From: Pseudomonas fluorescens
GTDB lineage: Bacteria > Pseudomonadota > Gammaproteobacteria > Pseudomonadales > Pseudomonadaceae
Length of the DNA: 64,000 nt
Direction: 5' to 3'
Assembly: GCF_902497775.2 (NCBI RefSeq)
Contig: NZ_OZ024668.1
Location: 5,626,326 to 5,690,325, forward strand
In this document: positions 9,515-18,581 of the stretch, in pieces
Numbering within the stretch: position 1 is the first letter of the stretch
How the letters are laid out: every line of letters begins with the position of its first letter
Notes under the pieces: model-generated
Told to the model about the DNA's origin: nothing
The model's database searches: none
The model's input: the letters and a program-made list of their open reading frames with translations, nothing else
Position numbers and translations under genes: made by a program

Positions 9515-10431
9515 ACGCGCGCAAGCTCAAGCGAGCCTTCAACCGAATAAAGCCCGAGGGGCGCCACGTGGTGATCGGCGTGCCGTTCATCTGGCTGTTC
9601 CTGTTCTTCATGCTGCCGTTCTTCATCGTTCTGAAGATCAGCTTCGCTGAAGCCGACGTGGCGATCCCGCCGTACACCGAGATCTACAGCTACGTCGAAG
9701 ACAAGGTGCAACTGGTGCTCAACCTGGCCAACTATGGCCTGTTGACCGAAGACGAACTGTACATCTCGGCGTACCTGGGTTCGTTGAAGATGGCCTTCGT
9801 CAGCACGCTGTTGTGCCTGCTGATCGGCTATCCGATGGCCTATGCCATTGCCAACGCGCGCAAGGAAACCCAGACGGTACTGTTGCTGCTGATCATGATG
9901 CCGACCTGGACGGCGATCCTGATCCGCGTGTATGCCTGGATGGGCATCCTCAGCAACAACGGCCTGCTCAATGCCTTCCTGATGTGGCTGGGGTTGATCG
10001 ATCAGCCGTTGCAGATCCTCAACACTAACCTGGCGGTGTATATCGGCGTGGTCTATTCGTACCTGCCGTTCATGATCCTGCCGCTCTACGCCAACCTGGT
10101 GAAGCACGACCAGAGCCTGCTTGAGGCCGCCTCGGACCTGGGTTCGAGCACCTTCAACAGCTTCTGGAAGATCACCGTGCCGCTGTCGAAGAACGGCATC
10201 ATCGCCGGCTGCATGCTGGTGTTTATTCCGGTAGTGGGTGAGTTCGTCATTCCTGAGCTGCTCGGCGGCCCGGAAACCCTGATGATCGGTAAAGTGCTCT
10301 GGCAAGAGTTCTTCAACAACCGTGACTGGCCGGTGGCCTCTGCCCTGGCGGTAGTGATGCTGGCGATCCTGATCGTACCGATCCTGCTCTTCAACCGTAG
10401 TCAGGCCAAAGAGATGGAGGGCAGGGCATGA
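9511..10431 (+). CDS. spuG: Polyamine ABC transporter permease (PotH/SpuG)
   Basis: Inner-membrane permease subunit of 306 residues with about six hydrophobic segments, the first at VVIGVPFIWLFLFFMLPFF. It carries the EAA-type cytoplasmic loop that docks on the ATPase, visible as EAASDLGSSTFNSFWKITVP. An extended periplasmic stretch follows the first membrane helix, as in PotB/PotH. It starts in an ATGA overlap with spuF and ends in another ATGA overlap with spuH, so the three form one translational unit. Confidence 0.93.
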   Translation: MNARKLKRAFNRIKPEGRHVVIGVPFIWLFLFFMLPFFIVLKISFAEADVAIPPYTEIYSYVEDKVQLVLNLANYGLLTEDELYISAYLGSLKMAFVSTLLCLLIGYPMAYAIANARKETQTVLLLLIMMPTWTAILIRVYAWMGILSNNGLLNAFLMWLGLIDQPLQILNTNLAVYIGVVYSYLPFMILPLYANLVKHDQSLLEAASDLGSSTFNSFWKITVPLSKNGIIAGCMLVFIPVVGEFVIPELLGGPETLMIGKVLWQEFFNNRDWPVASALAVVMLAILIVPILLFNRSQAKEMEGRA

Positions 10432-11318
10432 AGCGTTTCAGTTTCTCCAAATTGATGTTGGTCCTGGGCCTGCTGTTCATCTACCTGCCCATGCTGATCC
10501 TGGTGATCTACTCGTTCAACGCCTCCAAGCTGGTGACGGTGTGGGGCGGCTGGTCGGTGAAGTGGTACGTCGGCCTGCTCGACAACACCCAGCTGATGGG
10601 TTCGGTCATGCGCTCGCTGGAGATCGCCTGCTACACCGCGATTGCCGCCGTGGCGCTGGGTACCCTGGCCGCCTTCGTGCTGACCCGGGTTACCCGCTTC
10701 AAGGGCCGTACCCTGTTCGGTGGCCTGGTCACCGCGCCACTGGTAATGCCCGAAGTGATCACCGGTCTGTCGCTGTTGCTGCTGTTCGTGGCCATGGCGC
10801 AGATGATCGGCTGGCCCCAGGAGCGTGGCATCGTCACCATCTGGATCGCCCACACCACCTTCTGCGCAGCCTATGTGGCGGTAGTGGTGTCGGCACGCCT
10901 GCGTGAGCTGGATCTGTCGATCGAAGAAGCGGCCATGGACCTTGGTGCACGGCCGTGGAAGGTGTTCTTCCTGATCACCATCCCGATGATCGCACCGTCG
11001 CTGGCTGCGGGCGGGATGATGTCCTTCGCCCTGTCGCTGGATGACCTGGTACTGGCCAGCTTTGTGTCCGGCCCGGGCTCGACCACCCTGCCGATGGAAG
11101 TCTTCTCTGCCGTGCGTCTGGGCGTGAAGCCGGAAATCAATGCCGTGGCCAGCCTGATCCTGCTCAGCGTGTCGCTGGTGACCTTCATGGTCTGGTACTT
11201 CAGCCGCCAGGCCGAAGAGCGTCGTCGTCGGGCGATCCAGCAGGCTATCGAGGAAAGCGCTGCCGACTCGTGGAAACAACCGGACGTGCGTCGCGCGCCG
11301 GCGCCGGTTTCGGCGTGA
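10428..11318 (+). CDS. spuH: Polyamine ABC transporter permease (PotI/SpuH)
   Basis: Second permease subunit, 296 residues, pairing with SpuG in the membrane. It opens with a membrane helix (LMLVLGLLFIYLPMLILVIY), has about six in all, and the EAA loop EEAAMDLGARPWKVFFLITI. The final 30 residues are polar and probably cytoplasmic, slightly longer than E. coli PotI. It is the last gene of the spu uptake operon; a REP pair behind it separates the operon from a convergent gene. Confidence 0.93.
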   Translation: MKRFSFSKLMLVLGLLFIYLPMLILVIYSFNASKLVTVWGGWSVKWYVGLLDNTQLMGSVMRSLEIACYTAIAAVALGTLAAFVLTRVTRFKGRTLFGGLVTAPLVMPEVITGLSLLLLFVAMAQMIGWPQERGIVTIWIAHTTFCAAYVAVVVSARLRELDLSIEEAAMDLGARPWKVFFLITIPMIAPSLAAGGMMSFALSLDDLVLASFVSGPGSTTLPMEVFSAVRLGVKPEINAVASLILLSVSLVTFMVWYFSRQAEERRRRAIQQAIEESAADSWKQPDVRRAPAPVSA

Positions 11319-11330
11319 TCTGAAACCCTT

Positions 11331-11382
11331 CGCGGGGCAAGCCAGCTCCTACCCATCAGTAGGAGCGGGCTTGCCCCGTGAT
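11331..11382. repeat. REP inverted pair between spuH and the convergent ATPase gene
   Basis: Two inverted REP units, one matching the common GGAGCGGGCTTGCCCC core and the other with a variant AAGCCAGCTCCTA arm, span a short loop. It sits between two converging genes and may act as a bidirectional transcription barrier. Confidence 0.8.
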
Positions 11383-11387
11383 GTGCT

Positions 11388-12584
11388 TCACTCCGGCCAG
11401 TGCCAGGCCGGCTCGTCCAGCATTCCCTGACCCGCCACCCGGGTCTGCCCCAGTTCCTTCTCCAGCACGATCGAATTGCAGCGCGCATCCTGTTCCAGGG
11501 CCGCTACCAGTCGCCGTGCGTGCGACACCACCCACACCTGGCAATGCTCGGTGGCACGGATGATCAAACGTGCCAGTGCCGGCAACAGATCGGGGTGCAG
11601 GCTGGTCTCCGGTTCATTCAATACCATCATGGTCGGTGCCCTGGGGCTCAGCAGGGCCGCGACCAGCAGCAGGAAGCGCAGGGTCCCGTCCGACAGTTCT
11701 GCTGCCGATAGCGGGCGCAGCAGGCCCTGCTGGTGAAACTGCAGGTTGAACAGCCCGCCAGGGACCGCATCGATGGTCAGGTGCGAGCCGGGAAAGGCGT
11801 CGCCGAGGGTGTCCCATAACGCCCGGGCATCACCGATCTCGATAATGGTCTGCAGCGCTGCTGCCAGGTCGCGGCCGTCATGGTGCAGCACGGGAGTGCG
11901 GGTTCCGAGCTGCGGGCGGCGCGCCGGTGACTCGCGATCGGTACGAAAATGATCGTAGAAGCGCCAGCCGCGGATACGTTCGCGCAAGTGCAGCACTTCC
12001 GGTGATGAACGCAGGTTGCCGACCTGGTCGTAGAGGCTGTCGTAGTCTGGCGTGTGTTGGGCCAGCACCTCCCACTGGCGCCCGTCGCGGCCGCGCACCA
12101 TCGCACCCTGACGATCCACCAGCAGGCTGGCGGGGCGGTAGACAGGGCCTGCCCAGATGCATTCGCGCTTGATCTGCGGGTCGAGGGTGAAGCGCGAGGC
12201 GATTGGCAGGCTGTTTCCAGGGAGCATGAAGTGCCCGCTGGAAGCAGGCAGGCCCAAGCCGATGGCATAACCGAAATCGTCGTCGGCAAAACCCAGGCGC
12301 AAGCGCTTTGCCTCCTGGCGTGGACCACCCTCGACCGCTACCTCGCCCTGGCTCATGCGGCGGCTGATGCGTTCGGGGCCTGCCCAGAAGGTCGATTCCA
12401 GCCCACCTTCGCCGGCAAGAGCGTTGATCACCCCACCCTGGGCGGTCTCTGCCAGCAGGCGCAAGGCCTTGTACAGGTTGGACTTGCCGCTGCCGTTGGG
12501 CCCGGTGATGACATTCAGGCGCGCCAGTGGCAGCACCAGATGGTTGATCGAGCGGTAGTTGGCGACAGCCAGGGTGGTCAGCAT
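11388..12584 (-). CDS. Stand-alone AAA ATPase of the RecF/OLD-like predicted ATPase family
   Basis: A 398-residue SMC/RecF-like ATPase of unknown role. Walker A is GPNGSGKSN (28-36), preceded by the typical ANYRSINHLVLPLARLNVITG start. The C-terminal half has the signature region (AAELSDGTLRFL) and a Walker B-like segment VLNEPETSLHP, in which N323 replaces the usual aspartate while the catalytic glutamate E324 is kept. The H-motif is WVVSHARRL. No TOPRIM nuclease domain is attached and no nuclease or helicase partner lies beside it, which argues against a defence module of Gabija or OLD type. It is divergent from the RND operon. Function cannot be assigned from sequence. Confidence 0.8.
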   Translation of the reverse strand: MLTTLAVANYRSINHLVLPLARLNVITGPNGSGKSNLYKALRLLAETAQGGVINALAGEGGLESTFWAGPERISRRMSQGEVAVEGGPRQEAKRLRLGFADDDFGYAIGLGLPASSGHFMLPGNSLPIASRFTLDPQIKRECIWAGPVYRPASLLVDRQGAMVRGRDGRQWEVLAQHTPDYDSLYDQVGNLRSSPEVLHLRERIRGWRFYDHFRTDRESPARRPQLGTRTPVLHHDGRDLAAALQTIIEIGDARALWDTLGDAFPGSHLTIDAVPGGLFNLQFHQQGLLRPLSAAELSDGTLRFLLLVAALLSPRAPTMMVLNEPETSLHPDLLPALARLIIRATEHCQVWVVSHARRLVAALEQDARCNSIVLEKELGQTRVAGQGMLDEPAWHWPE

Positions 12585-12728
12585 GGCAGTGTCCGTTCAG
12601 GCAAAGAGGCCAGTATCGCCGATTCTGCGCGGTGAACGAATTGTGTATGCCGACAAGCGATCAAGGAAACCCTGATCTACGCTAACACTCGCGTCTCTAT
12701 AACGAATTGGCACATGCAAGGAGCCTGC

Positions 12729-13820
12729 ATGACGGTGTTGCGTCCTTTATCGATCGTCTGCCTGGGGGGATTGCTGGTGCTGGCGGGATGCGGCGAAAAG
12801 AAAGCCGCTGAAATCGAGCTGCCCAGAGTCGGTGTCCAACGTGTACAACCCGGTGATTTTGCCGCTTCCGTGACCCTGACCGGCGATATTCAGGCGCGGG
12901 TGCAGACCGATCTGTCGTTTCGTGTGGGCGGCAAGATCATTTCCCGCAGTGTCGATGTTGGTGACCACATCAAGGCCAACCAGGTCTTGGCCCGTCTCGA
13001 CCCCAAGGACCTGCAGACCAATGTCGACTCGGCCAAGGCTGAAGTGTTCGCTGAGCAGGCGCGGGTGACCCAGAGCGCGGCAGCCTTTGTCCGGCAACAA
13101 AAGCTGTTGCCCAAGGGCTACACCAGCCAGAGCGAATACGACTCGGCCGAGGCGGCCTTGCGCAGCAGCCAGAGTGCCTTGAAGGCGGCCCAGGCGCAGT
13201 TGGCCAATGCCCGTGAGCAACTGAGCTATACCGCCCTGGTGGCCGAGGCGGACGGGGTGATCACCGAGCGCCAGGCCGAAGTCGGCCAGGTGGTCCAGGC
13301 CACGGTGCCGATCTTCAGCCTGGCGCGCGACGGCGAGCGCGATGCGGTATTCAATGTCTACGAAGCCTTGTTGGTGGCCCCAGCCACCCGTGAGGTAATC
13401 AAGATCAGCCTGGTGGATAACCCGAAAATCCAGGCCCAGGGCTATATCCGTGAAGTCACCCCGACGGTCTCGGCGCAAAGCGGCACGGTGCAGGTCAAGG
13501 TGGCGTTGAATGAGGTGCCGGCCGGCATGGAACTGGGCTCGCCGGTCACCGCCACTGGCAATGTCCAGGGCAAGCCCAGCGTCGAGCTGCCCTGGTCGGC
13601 CCTGACCAAGGACCTGCATGACCCGGCGGTGTGGCTGGTGGGCGAGGACGACAAGGTGCGCCTGCAGAAGGTCAAGGTGATGCGCTACCTGACCGGCAAA
13701 GTGGTGGTGGGCGATGGTCTCAAAGGCGGTGAAACCGTCGTGGTAACGGGCGGGCAACTGCTCAATCCGGGCATGCAGGTGGAAATCGCGCCGCTCAAGG
13801 ACAGTGGGGTGGCGCAATGA
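12729..13820 (+). CDS. RND efflux periplasmic adaptor lipoprotein (first of two, TriA-like)
   Basis: Membrane-fusion protein that links an RND pump to an outer-membrane channel. The ATG at 12729 follows AAGGAG by five bases and gives 363 residues; an ATG at 12714 overlaps that site and is rejected. A lipobox (LVLAGC, acylated C21) anchors it to the inner membrane. The barrel-sandwich motif is seen in SFRVGGKIISRSVDVGD, followed by a long helical hairpin rich in Ala and Gln (about 95-160). Its stop overlaps the next adaptor start. Two adaptors with one RND pump is the TriABC arrangement of P. aeruginosa; homology is inferred from that order. Confidence 0.88.
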   Translation: MTVLRPLSIVCLGGLLVLAGCGEKKAAEIELPRVGVQRVQPGDFAASVTLTGDIQARVQTDLSFRVGGKIISRSVDVGDHIKANQVLARLDPKDLQTNVDSAKAEVFAEQARVTQSAAAFVRQQKLLPKGYTSQSEYDSAEAALRSSQSALKAAQAQLANAREQLSYTALVAEADGVITERQAEVGQVVQATVPIFSLARDGERDAVFNVYEALLVAPATREVIKISLVDNPKIQAQGYIREVTPTVSAQSGTVQVKVALNEVPAGMELGSPVTATGNVQGKPSVELPWSALTKDLHDPAVWLVGEDDKVRLQKVKVMRYLTGKVVVGDGLKGGETVVVTGGQLLNPGMQVEIAPLKDSGVAQ

Positions 13821-14887
13821 AAGCAACCACGCTTGTCTTGGGCGGTGCGCTGCTGCTCGTGGGTTGCGGCAAACAAGCCAGTACGCCTGAGCCTGTACGG
13901 CCGGTGCTGTCGATCATTGCCCAGCCGCAGGTGCAGGCCAATCTCGGACGATTCGCCGGCAGCATCCAGGCCCGTTACGAAAGCACCTTGGGTTTTCGTG
14001 TGGGCGGCCGGATTGCCCGACGCTGGGTCGATGTCGGCAGTCAGGTGAAACCAGGCGATGTGCTAGCCAGCCTTGACCCCACCGACCAGCGCAACCAGTT
14101 GCGCGCCGCCGAGGGCGATCTGGCGAAGATCCAGGCGCAGTGGATCAACGCCCAGGCCAACGCCCGGCGTCAGCAGCAGTTGTTCGATCGCGGCGTGGGC
14201 GCGCAGGCTCAACTGGACATCGCCCAAACCGACCTTAAGACCACCGGAGCGTCCCTGGAGCAGGCCCGGGCGGCGGTTGACCAGGCCCGTGATCAACTGG
14301 GTTACAGCGAACTGAAGACCGATCATGGCGCCGTGGTCACCAACTGGCAGGCCGAGGCCGGGCAAACGGTGAGTGCCGGCCAGGCCGTGGTTACCCTGGC
14401 GCGGCCGGATATCAAGGAAGCGGTGATCGACCTGCCGACCAACCTGGCCGAGCAATTGAGCACGGAGCTCAAGTTTCTGGTGGCCTCGCAACTGGACCCG
14501 GACATCAATACCACGGCGACCTTGCGTGAGCTGGAGCCCCAGGCCGACGCCACCACGCGCACCCGTCGCGCTCGCCTGACCCTGGTCGATACACCGAATG
14601 CGTTCCGCCTGGGCACGGCAATCAGCGTCACCCTGACCTCGGCGGTTTCGCCACGCACCGAACTGCCGGCGTCGGCCTTATTGGAAAGCGACGGCAAGAC
14701 CCGGGTATGGGTGGTCGATCCGCAGCAAAACACCGTTGCCACACGTGATGTGAAGCTGCTTGAACGTACCCCCGGCAGTGTGGTGCTGGCCTCGGGCGTG
14801 CAGCCTGGCGAGCGAGTGGTAACCGCCGGTGTGAACAGTCTCAAACCGGGCCAGAAGGTCATCGTCGACGAGGAAGACCCGCAATGA
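13817..14887 (+). CDS. RND efflux periplasmic adaptor lipoprotein (second of two, TriB-like)
   Basis: Second membrane-fusion protein, 356 residues, with lipobox LLVGC (C17). The lipoyl/barrel-sandwich motif GFRVGGRIARRWVDVGSQV and the Ala/Gln-rich hairpin are conserved, as is the later ALLESDGKTRVWVVD beta-barrel segment. It starts in an ATGA overlap with the first adaptor and ends in an ATGA overlap with the pump gene, so all three are made in a coupled fashion. The two adaptors differ widely in sequence, which fits a hetero-oligomeric adaptor ring as shown for TriAB. Confidence 0.88.
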   Translation: MKATTLVLGGALLLVGCGKQASTPEPVRPVLSIIAQPQVQANLGRFAGSIQARYESTLGFRVGGRIARRWVDVGSQVKPGDVLASLDPTDQRNQLRAAEGDLAKIQAQWINAQANARRQQQLFDRGVGAQAQLDIAQTDLKTTGASLEQARAAVDQARDQLGYSELKTDHGAVVTNWQAEAGQTVSAGQAVVTLARPDIKEAVIDLPTNLAEQLSTELKFLVASQLDPDINTTATLRELEPQADATTRTRRARLTLVDTPNAFRLGTAISVTLTSAVSPRTELPASALLESDGKTRVWVVDPQQNTVATRDVKLLERTPGSVVLASGVQPGERVVTAGVNSLKPGQKVIVDEEDPQ

Positions 14888-17800
14888 AAGGAAGCTTCAA
14901 CCTGTCGGAGTGGGCGCTGAAGCACCAATCCTTTGTCTGGTACCTGATGTTCGTCGGCTTGCTGATGGGCGTGTTTTCCTACATGAACCTGGGGCGTGAG
15001 GAAGACCCTTCGTTCACCATCAAGACCATGGTCATTCAGACCCGCTGGCCGGGTGCGACCCAGGATGAAACCCTGTACCAGGTCACCGACCGCATCGAGA
15101 AGAAGCTCGAGGAGCTGGACTCGCTCGACTATGTAAAAAGCTACACCCGTCCGGGTGAGTCGACGGTCTACGTCAACCTGCGCGACACCACCAAAGCCGA
15201 GGATATTCCGCAGATCTGGTATCAGGTGCGCAAGAAGATCCAGGACATCCGCGGCCAGTTTCCCCAGGGCATTCAGGGCCCGGCCTTCAACGATGAGTTC
15301 GGTGACGTGTTCGGCTCGATCTACGCGTTTACCGCCGATGGCCTGAGCATGCGCCAGCTGCGCGACTACGTCGAACAGGTGCGCGCCGAGATCCGCGAAG
15401 TACCCAACCTGGGCAAGGTGGAGATGATCGGCACCCAGGACGAGGTGCTGTATCTGAACTTCTCGACCCGCAAGCTGGCGTCGTTCGGCATCGACCAGCG
15501 CCAGGTGCTGCAGGCCCTGCAGAGCCAGAACGCGGTCACCCCGGCCGGGGTGATCGAGGCCGGTCCAGAGCGCATTTCGGTGCGCACCACCGGCCAGTTC
15601 GCTTCGGAAAAAGACCTGGAAGCGGTCAACCTGCGGATCAACGACCGCTTCTTCCGCCTGGCGGATATCGCCGAGATCCAGCGAGGCTTTGTCGACCCAC
15701 CCGCGCCGATGTTTCGCTACAACGGCCAGACTGCCATCGGCCTGGCCATCGGCATGAAGGCCGGCGGCAACATCCAGGTGTTCGGTGCCGACCTGCACAA
15801 GATGATGGACCGCGTGGTGTCCGAGCTGCCGGTGGGTGTTGGCGTGCATACGGTGTCTGACCAGGCGGTGGTGGTAGAGGAGGCCGTGGGCGGCTTTACC
15901 AGTGCACTGTTCGAGGCGGTGATCATCGTCCTGGTGGTCAGCTTCATCAGCCTCGGGGTGCGCGCCGGATTGGTGGTGGCCTGCTCGATTCCGCTGGTGC
16001 TGGCCATGGTCTTTATCTTCATGGAGTACAGCGGCATCACCATGCAGCGGATCTCCCTGGGCGCCCTGATCATTGCCCTGGGCCTGTTGGTGGACGATGC
16101 GATGATTACCGTCGAGGTCATGGTCACGCGCCTGGAAATGGGTGAGACCAAGGAGCAGGCGGCCACCTTCGCCTACACCTCGACTGCCTTTCCGATGCTC
16201 ACCGGTACCCTGGTGACGGTCGCAGGCTTCGTGCCGATCGGCCTCAACGCCAGCTCGGCAGGGGAGTACACCTACACCCTGTTCGCGGTGATTGCGGCCG
16301 CCTTGCTGGTGTCCTGGGTGGTGGCCGTAGTATTTGCCCCGGTACTCGGCGTGCACATCCTCAGCACCAAGGTCAAACCGCACAACGAAGAGCCCGGGCG
16401 CATCGGCAGGGCCTTTGGCGGCAGCCTGCTGTGGTGCATGCGCCATCGCTGGCTGACCATCATCGGTACGGTGCTGCTGTTCGTCCTGGCAGTGTTCTGC
16501 ATGCGTTTCGTACAGAACCAGTTCTTCCCGTCCTCCGACCGGCCAGAAATCCTCGTCGATCTCAACCTGCCGCAAAACGCCTCGATCGAGGAGACCCGCA
16601 AGGCAGTGGATCGCCTCGAGGCGACGCTCAAGGGCGACCCGGATATCGTGCGCTGGAGCACCTACATCGGTCAGGGCGCGATCCGCTTCTACCTGCCTCT
16701 CGACCAGCAGTTGCAGAACCCGTACTACGCCCAGTTGGTGATCGTCAGCAAGGGCTTCGAAGCACGCGAGGTGTTGATGCAGCGCCTGCAGAAGCGCCTG
16801 CGTGAGGACTTCGTCGGCATCGGCACCAACGTTCAGTCGCTGGAAATGGGCCCGCCGGTAGGGCGGCCGATCCAGTACCGGGTCAGCGGCAAGGACATCG
16901 ACGAGGTGCGCAAGCATGCCATCGCCCTGGCAACCCTGCTGGATGCCAACGAGCATATCGGCGAGATGATTTACGACTGGAACGAACCGGGCAAGGTACT
17001 ACGGGTCGAGATCGCCCAGGACAAGGCACGCCAGCTCGGCCTGTCGTCCGAGGACGTGGCCAATGTGATGAACAGTATTGTCACCGGCGCTCCGATCACC
17101 GAGGTCAATGACAACATCTACCTGATCGACGTCATTGCCCGCGCCGAAGACAGCGAACGCGGCTCGCCGCAGACCTTGCAGAACCTGCAGATCGTCACCC
17201 CCAACGGCACCTCGATCCCATTGCTGGCCTTTGCCACCGTGCGCTACGAGCTGGAGCAGCCGCTGGTGTGGCGCCGCGACCGCAAGCCGACCATCACCAT
17301 CAAGGCCTCGGTGCGCGGCGAGATCCAGCCGACCGACCTGGTGGCCGAGCTCAAGCCGCAGATCGACGCGTTCGCCAGCAAGCTGCCGGTGGGTTACGGC
17401 GTGGCCACCGGCGGTACCGTGGAAGAAAGCGGCAAGGCCCAGGGCCCGATCGCCAAGGTGGTGCCGCTGATGCTGTTCATGATGGGCACCTTCCTGATGA
17501 TCCAGTTGCACAGCGTGCAGAAGCTGTTCCTGGTCGCCAGCGTGGCGCCCCTGGGCTTGATCGGCGTGGTCCTGGCGCTGGTGCCGACGGGCACGCCGAT
17601 GGGCTTTGTGGCGATCCTGGGGATCTTGGCGCTGATCGGCATCATCATCCGCAACTCGGTGATCCTGGTGACCCAGATCGACGAGTACGAGGCCCAGGGT
17701 TACTCACCCTGGGACGCGGTGCTGGAGGCGACCAACCACAGGCGCCGGCCGATTCTATTGACGGCGGCAGCGGCGAGCCTGGGCATGATCCCGATCGCCC

Positions 17801-17934
17801 GGGAGGTGTTCTGGGGGCCGATGGCCTACGCCATGATTGGCGGGATTATCGTCGCCACCTTGCTGACCCTGCTGTTTTTGCCGGCGCTGTATGTGGCCTG
17901 GTACAAGATCCGCGAACCGCAGCGTCAGCGATGA
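14884..17934 (+). CDS. RND multidrug efflux pump, inner-membrane transporter (TriC-like)
   Basis: Proton-driven efflux pump of 1016 residues with 12 predicted membrane helices in two repeats, each with a large periplasmic loop. The proton-relay aspartates are D404 and D405 in GLLVDDAMITVEVM; the partner helix in the second half is seen in GIIIRNSVILVTQIDEYE. The length fits the HAE1/TriC group. No outer-membrane factor gene is next to it, so it presumably borrows a TolC-like channel encoded elsewhere. Substrates cannot be read from sequence; triclosan is known for TriABC. The stop lies two bases from the stop of the convergent metI-like gene. Confidence 0.93.
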   Translation: MKGSFNLSEWALKHQSFVWYLMFVGLLMGVFSYMNLGREEDPSFTIKTMVIQTRWPGATQDETLYQVTDRIEKKLEELDSLDYVKSYTRPGESTVYVNLRDTTKAEDIPQIWYQVRKKIQDIRGQFPQGIQGPAFNDEFGDVFGSIYAFTADGLSMRQLRDYVEQVRAEIREVPNLGKVEMIGTQDEVLYLNFSTRKLASFGIDQRQVLQALQSQNAVTPAGVIEAGPERISVRTTGQFASEKDLEAVNLRINDRFFRLADIAEIQRGFVDPPAPMFRYNGQTAIGLAIGMKAGGNIQVFGADLHKMMDRVVSELPVGVGVHTVSDQAVVVEEAVGGFTSALFEAVIIVLVVSFISLGVRAGLVVACSIPLVLAMVFIFMEYSGITMQRISLGALIIALGLLVDDAMITVEVMVTRLEMGETKEQAATFAYTSTAFPMLTGTLVTVAGFVPIGLNASSAGEYTYTLFAVIAAALLVSWVVAVVFAPVLGVHILSTKVKPHNEEPGRIGRAFGGSLLWCMRHRWLTIIGTVLLFVLAVFCMRFVQNQFFPSSDRPEILVDLNLPQNASIEETRKAVDRLEATLKGDPDIVRWSTYIGQGAIRFYLPLDQQLQNPYYAQLVIVSKGFEAREVLMQRLQKRLREDFVGIGTNVQSLEMGPPVGRPIQYRVSGKDIDEVRKHAIALATLLDANEHIGEMIYDWNEPGKVLRVEIAQDKARQLGLSSEDVANVMNSIVTGAPITEVNDNIYLIDVIARAEDSERGSPQTLQNLQIVTPNGTSIPLLAFATVRYELEQPLVWRRDRKPTITIKASVRGEIQPTDLVAELKPQIDAFASKLPVGYGVATGGTVEESGKAQGPIAKVVPLMLFMMGTFLMIQLHSVQKLFLVASVAPLGLIGVVLALVPTGTPMGFVAILGILALIGIIIRNSVILVTQIDEYEAQGYSPWDAVLEATNHRRRPILLTAAAASLGMIPIAREVFWGPMAYAMIGGIIVATLLTLLFLPALYVAWYKIREPQRQR

Positions 17935-17936
17935 AT

Positions 17937-18581
17937 TCAGCGCTTGTTCAAACCCTTCGCCAACCGATCTCCACCCAGCTGAATCAACGCCACCAGCACC
18001 ACCAGCATGACGATCACGGTCAGCATGATCTGGCTGTCGAAGCGCTGGTAGCCGTAGCGGTAGGCAATGTCGCCCAGGCCTCCGGCGCCAATGGCGCCGG
18101 CCATGGCCGAGGAGTTGATCATGGTCACCAGGGTGATGGTAAAGCCGCCGACGATGCCCGGCAGGGCTTCGGGCAGCAGCACATGCCAGACGATGTGCCA
18201 GCGCCGGCAACCCATGGCCTGGGCCGCTTCGATCAGGCCGTGGTCGACCTCGCGCAGGCTGACTTCGGCGATGCGCGCAAAGAACGGGGTGGCGGCGATG
18301 GTCAGCGGTACCACTGCTGCCCAGACGCCATAGGTGGTGCCGACGATCAGCCGGGTAAAGGGAATCAAGGCCACCATCAGAATCAGGAACGGGATCGAAC
18401 GGAACAGATTGACGAAGGCGCCGAGCACCCGGTTCAGCGTGGGGGCTTCGAAGATGCCGCCCTTGCCACTGGTGACCAGGATTACCGCCAGCGGTACGCC
18501 GGCGAGCAAGGCGATCAGCGACGAGACGCCAACCATCAGCAGGGTGTCGAGCACACCCTGGAGCAAGCGATCAAACCACAT
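17937..18581 (-). CDS. ABC transporter permease, MetI type
   Basis: Inner-membrane permease of 214 residues from the ATG at 18581, which has GGAGG about nine bases upstream and gives the usual MetI length; the longer frame from 18626 runs further into the ATPase gene and is rejected. Around five membrane helices are visible, with an EAA loop at [20 protein letters not shown]. The start overlaps the end of the ATPase gene by 11 bases. It is the last gene of a six-gene operon that also encodes two SfnB-like enzymes and a flavin monooxygenase, so the transported compound is more likely an organosulfur source than methionine itself. Confidence 0.88.
   Translation of the reverse strand: MWFDRLLQGVLDTLLMVGVSSLIALLAGVPLAVILVTSGKGGIFEAPTLNRVLGAFVNLFRSIPFLILMVALIPFTRLIVGTTYGVWAAVVPLTIAATPFFARIAEVSLREVDHGLIEAAQAMGCRRWHIVWHVLLPEALPGIVGGFTITLVTMINSSAMAGAIGAGGLGDIAYRYGYQRFDSQIMLTVIVMLVVLVALIQLGGDRLAKGLNKR

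Noticed and set aside
11388-12584. Anti-phage defence module (OLD or Gabija type) built on the ATPase
   Set aside because: There is no TOPRIM domain, UvrD-like helicase or other effector gene adjacent, and flanking genes are housekeeping transport and efflux genes.
14323-16956. 877-codon open frame on the minus strand opposite the adaptor and RND genes
   Set aside because: It lies entirely antisense to genes with clear domains. Long antisense frames are common in GC-rich DNA with strong third-position GC bias; no domain or ribosome site supports it.
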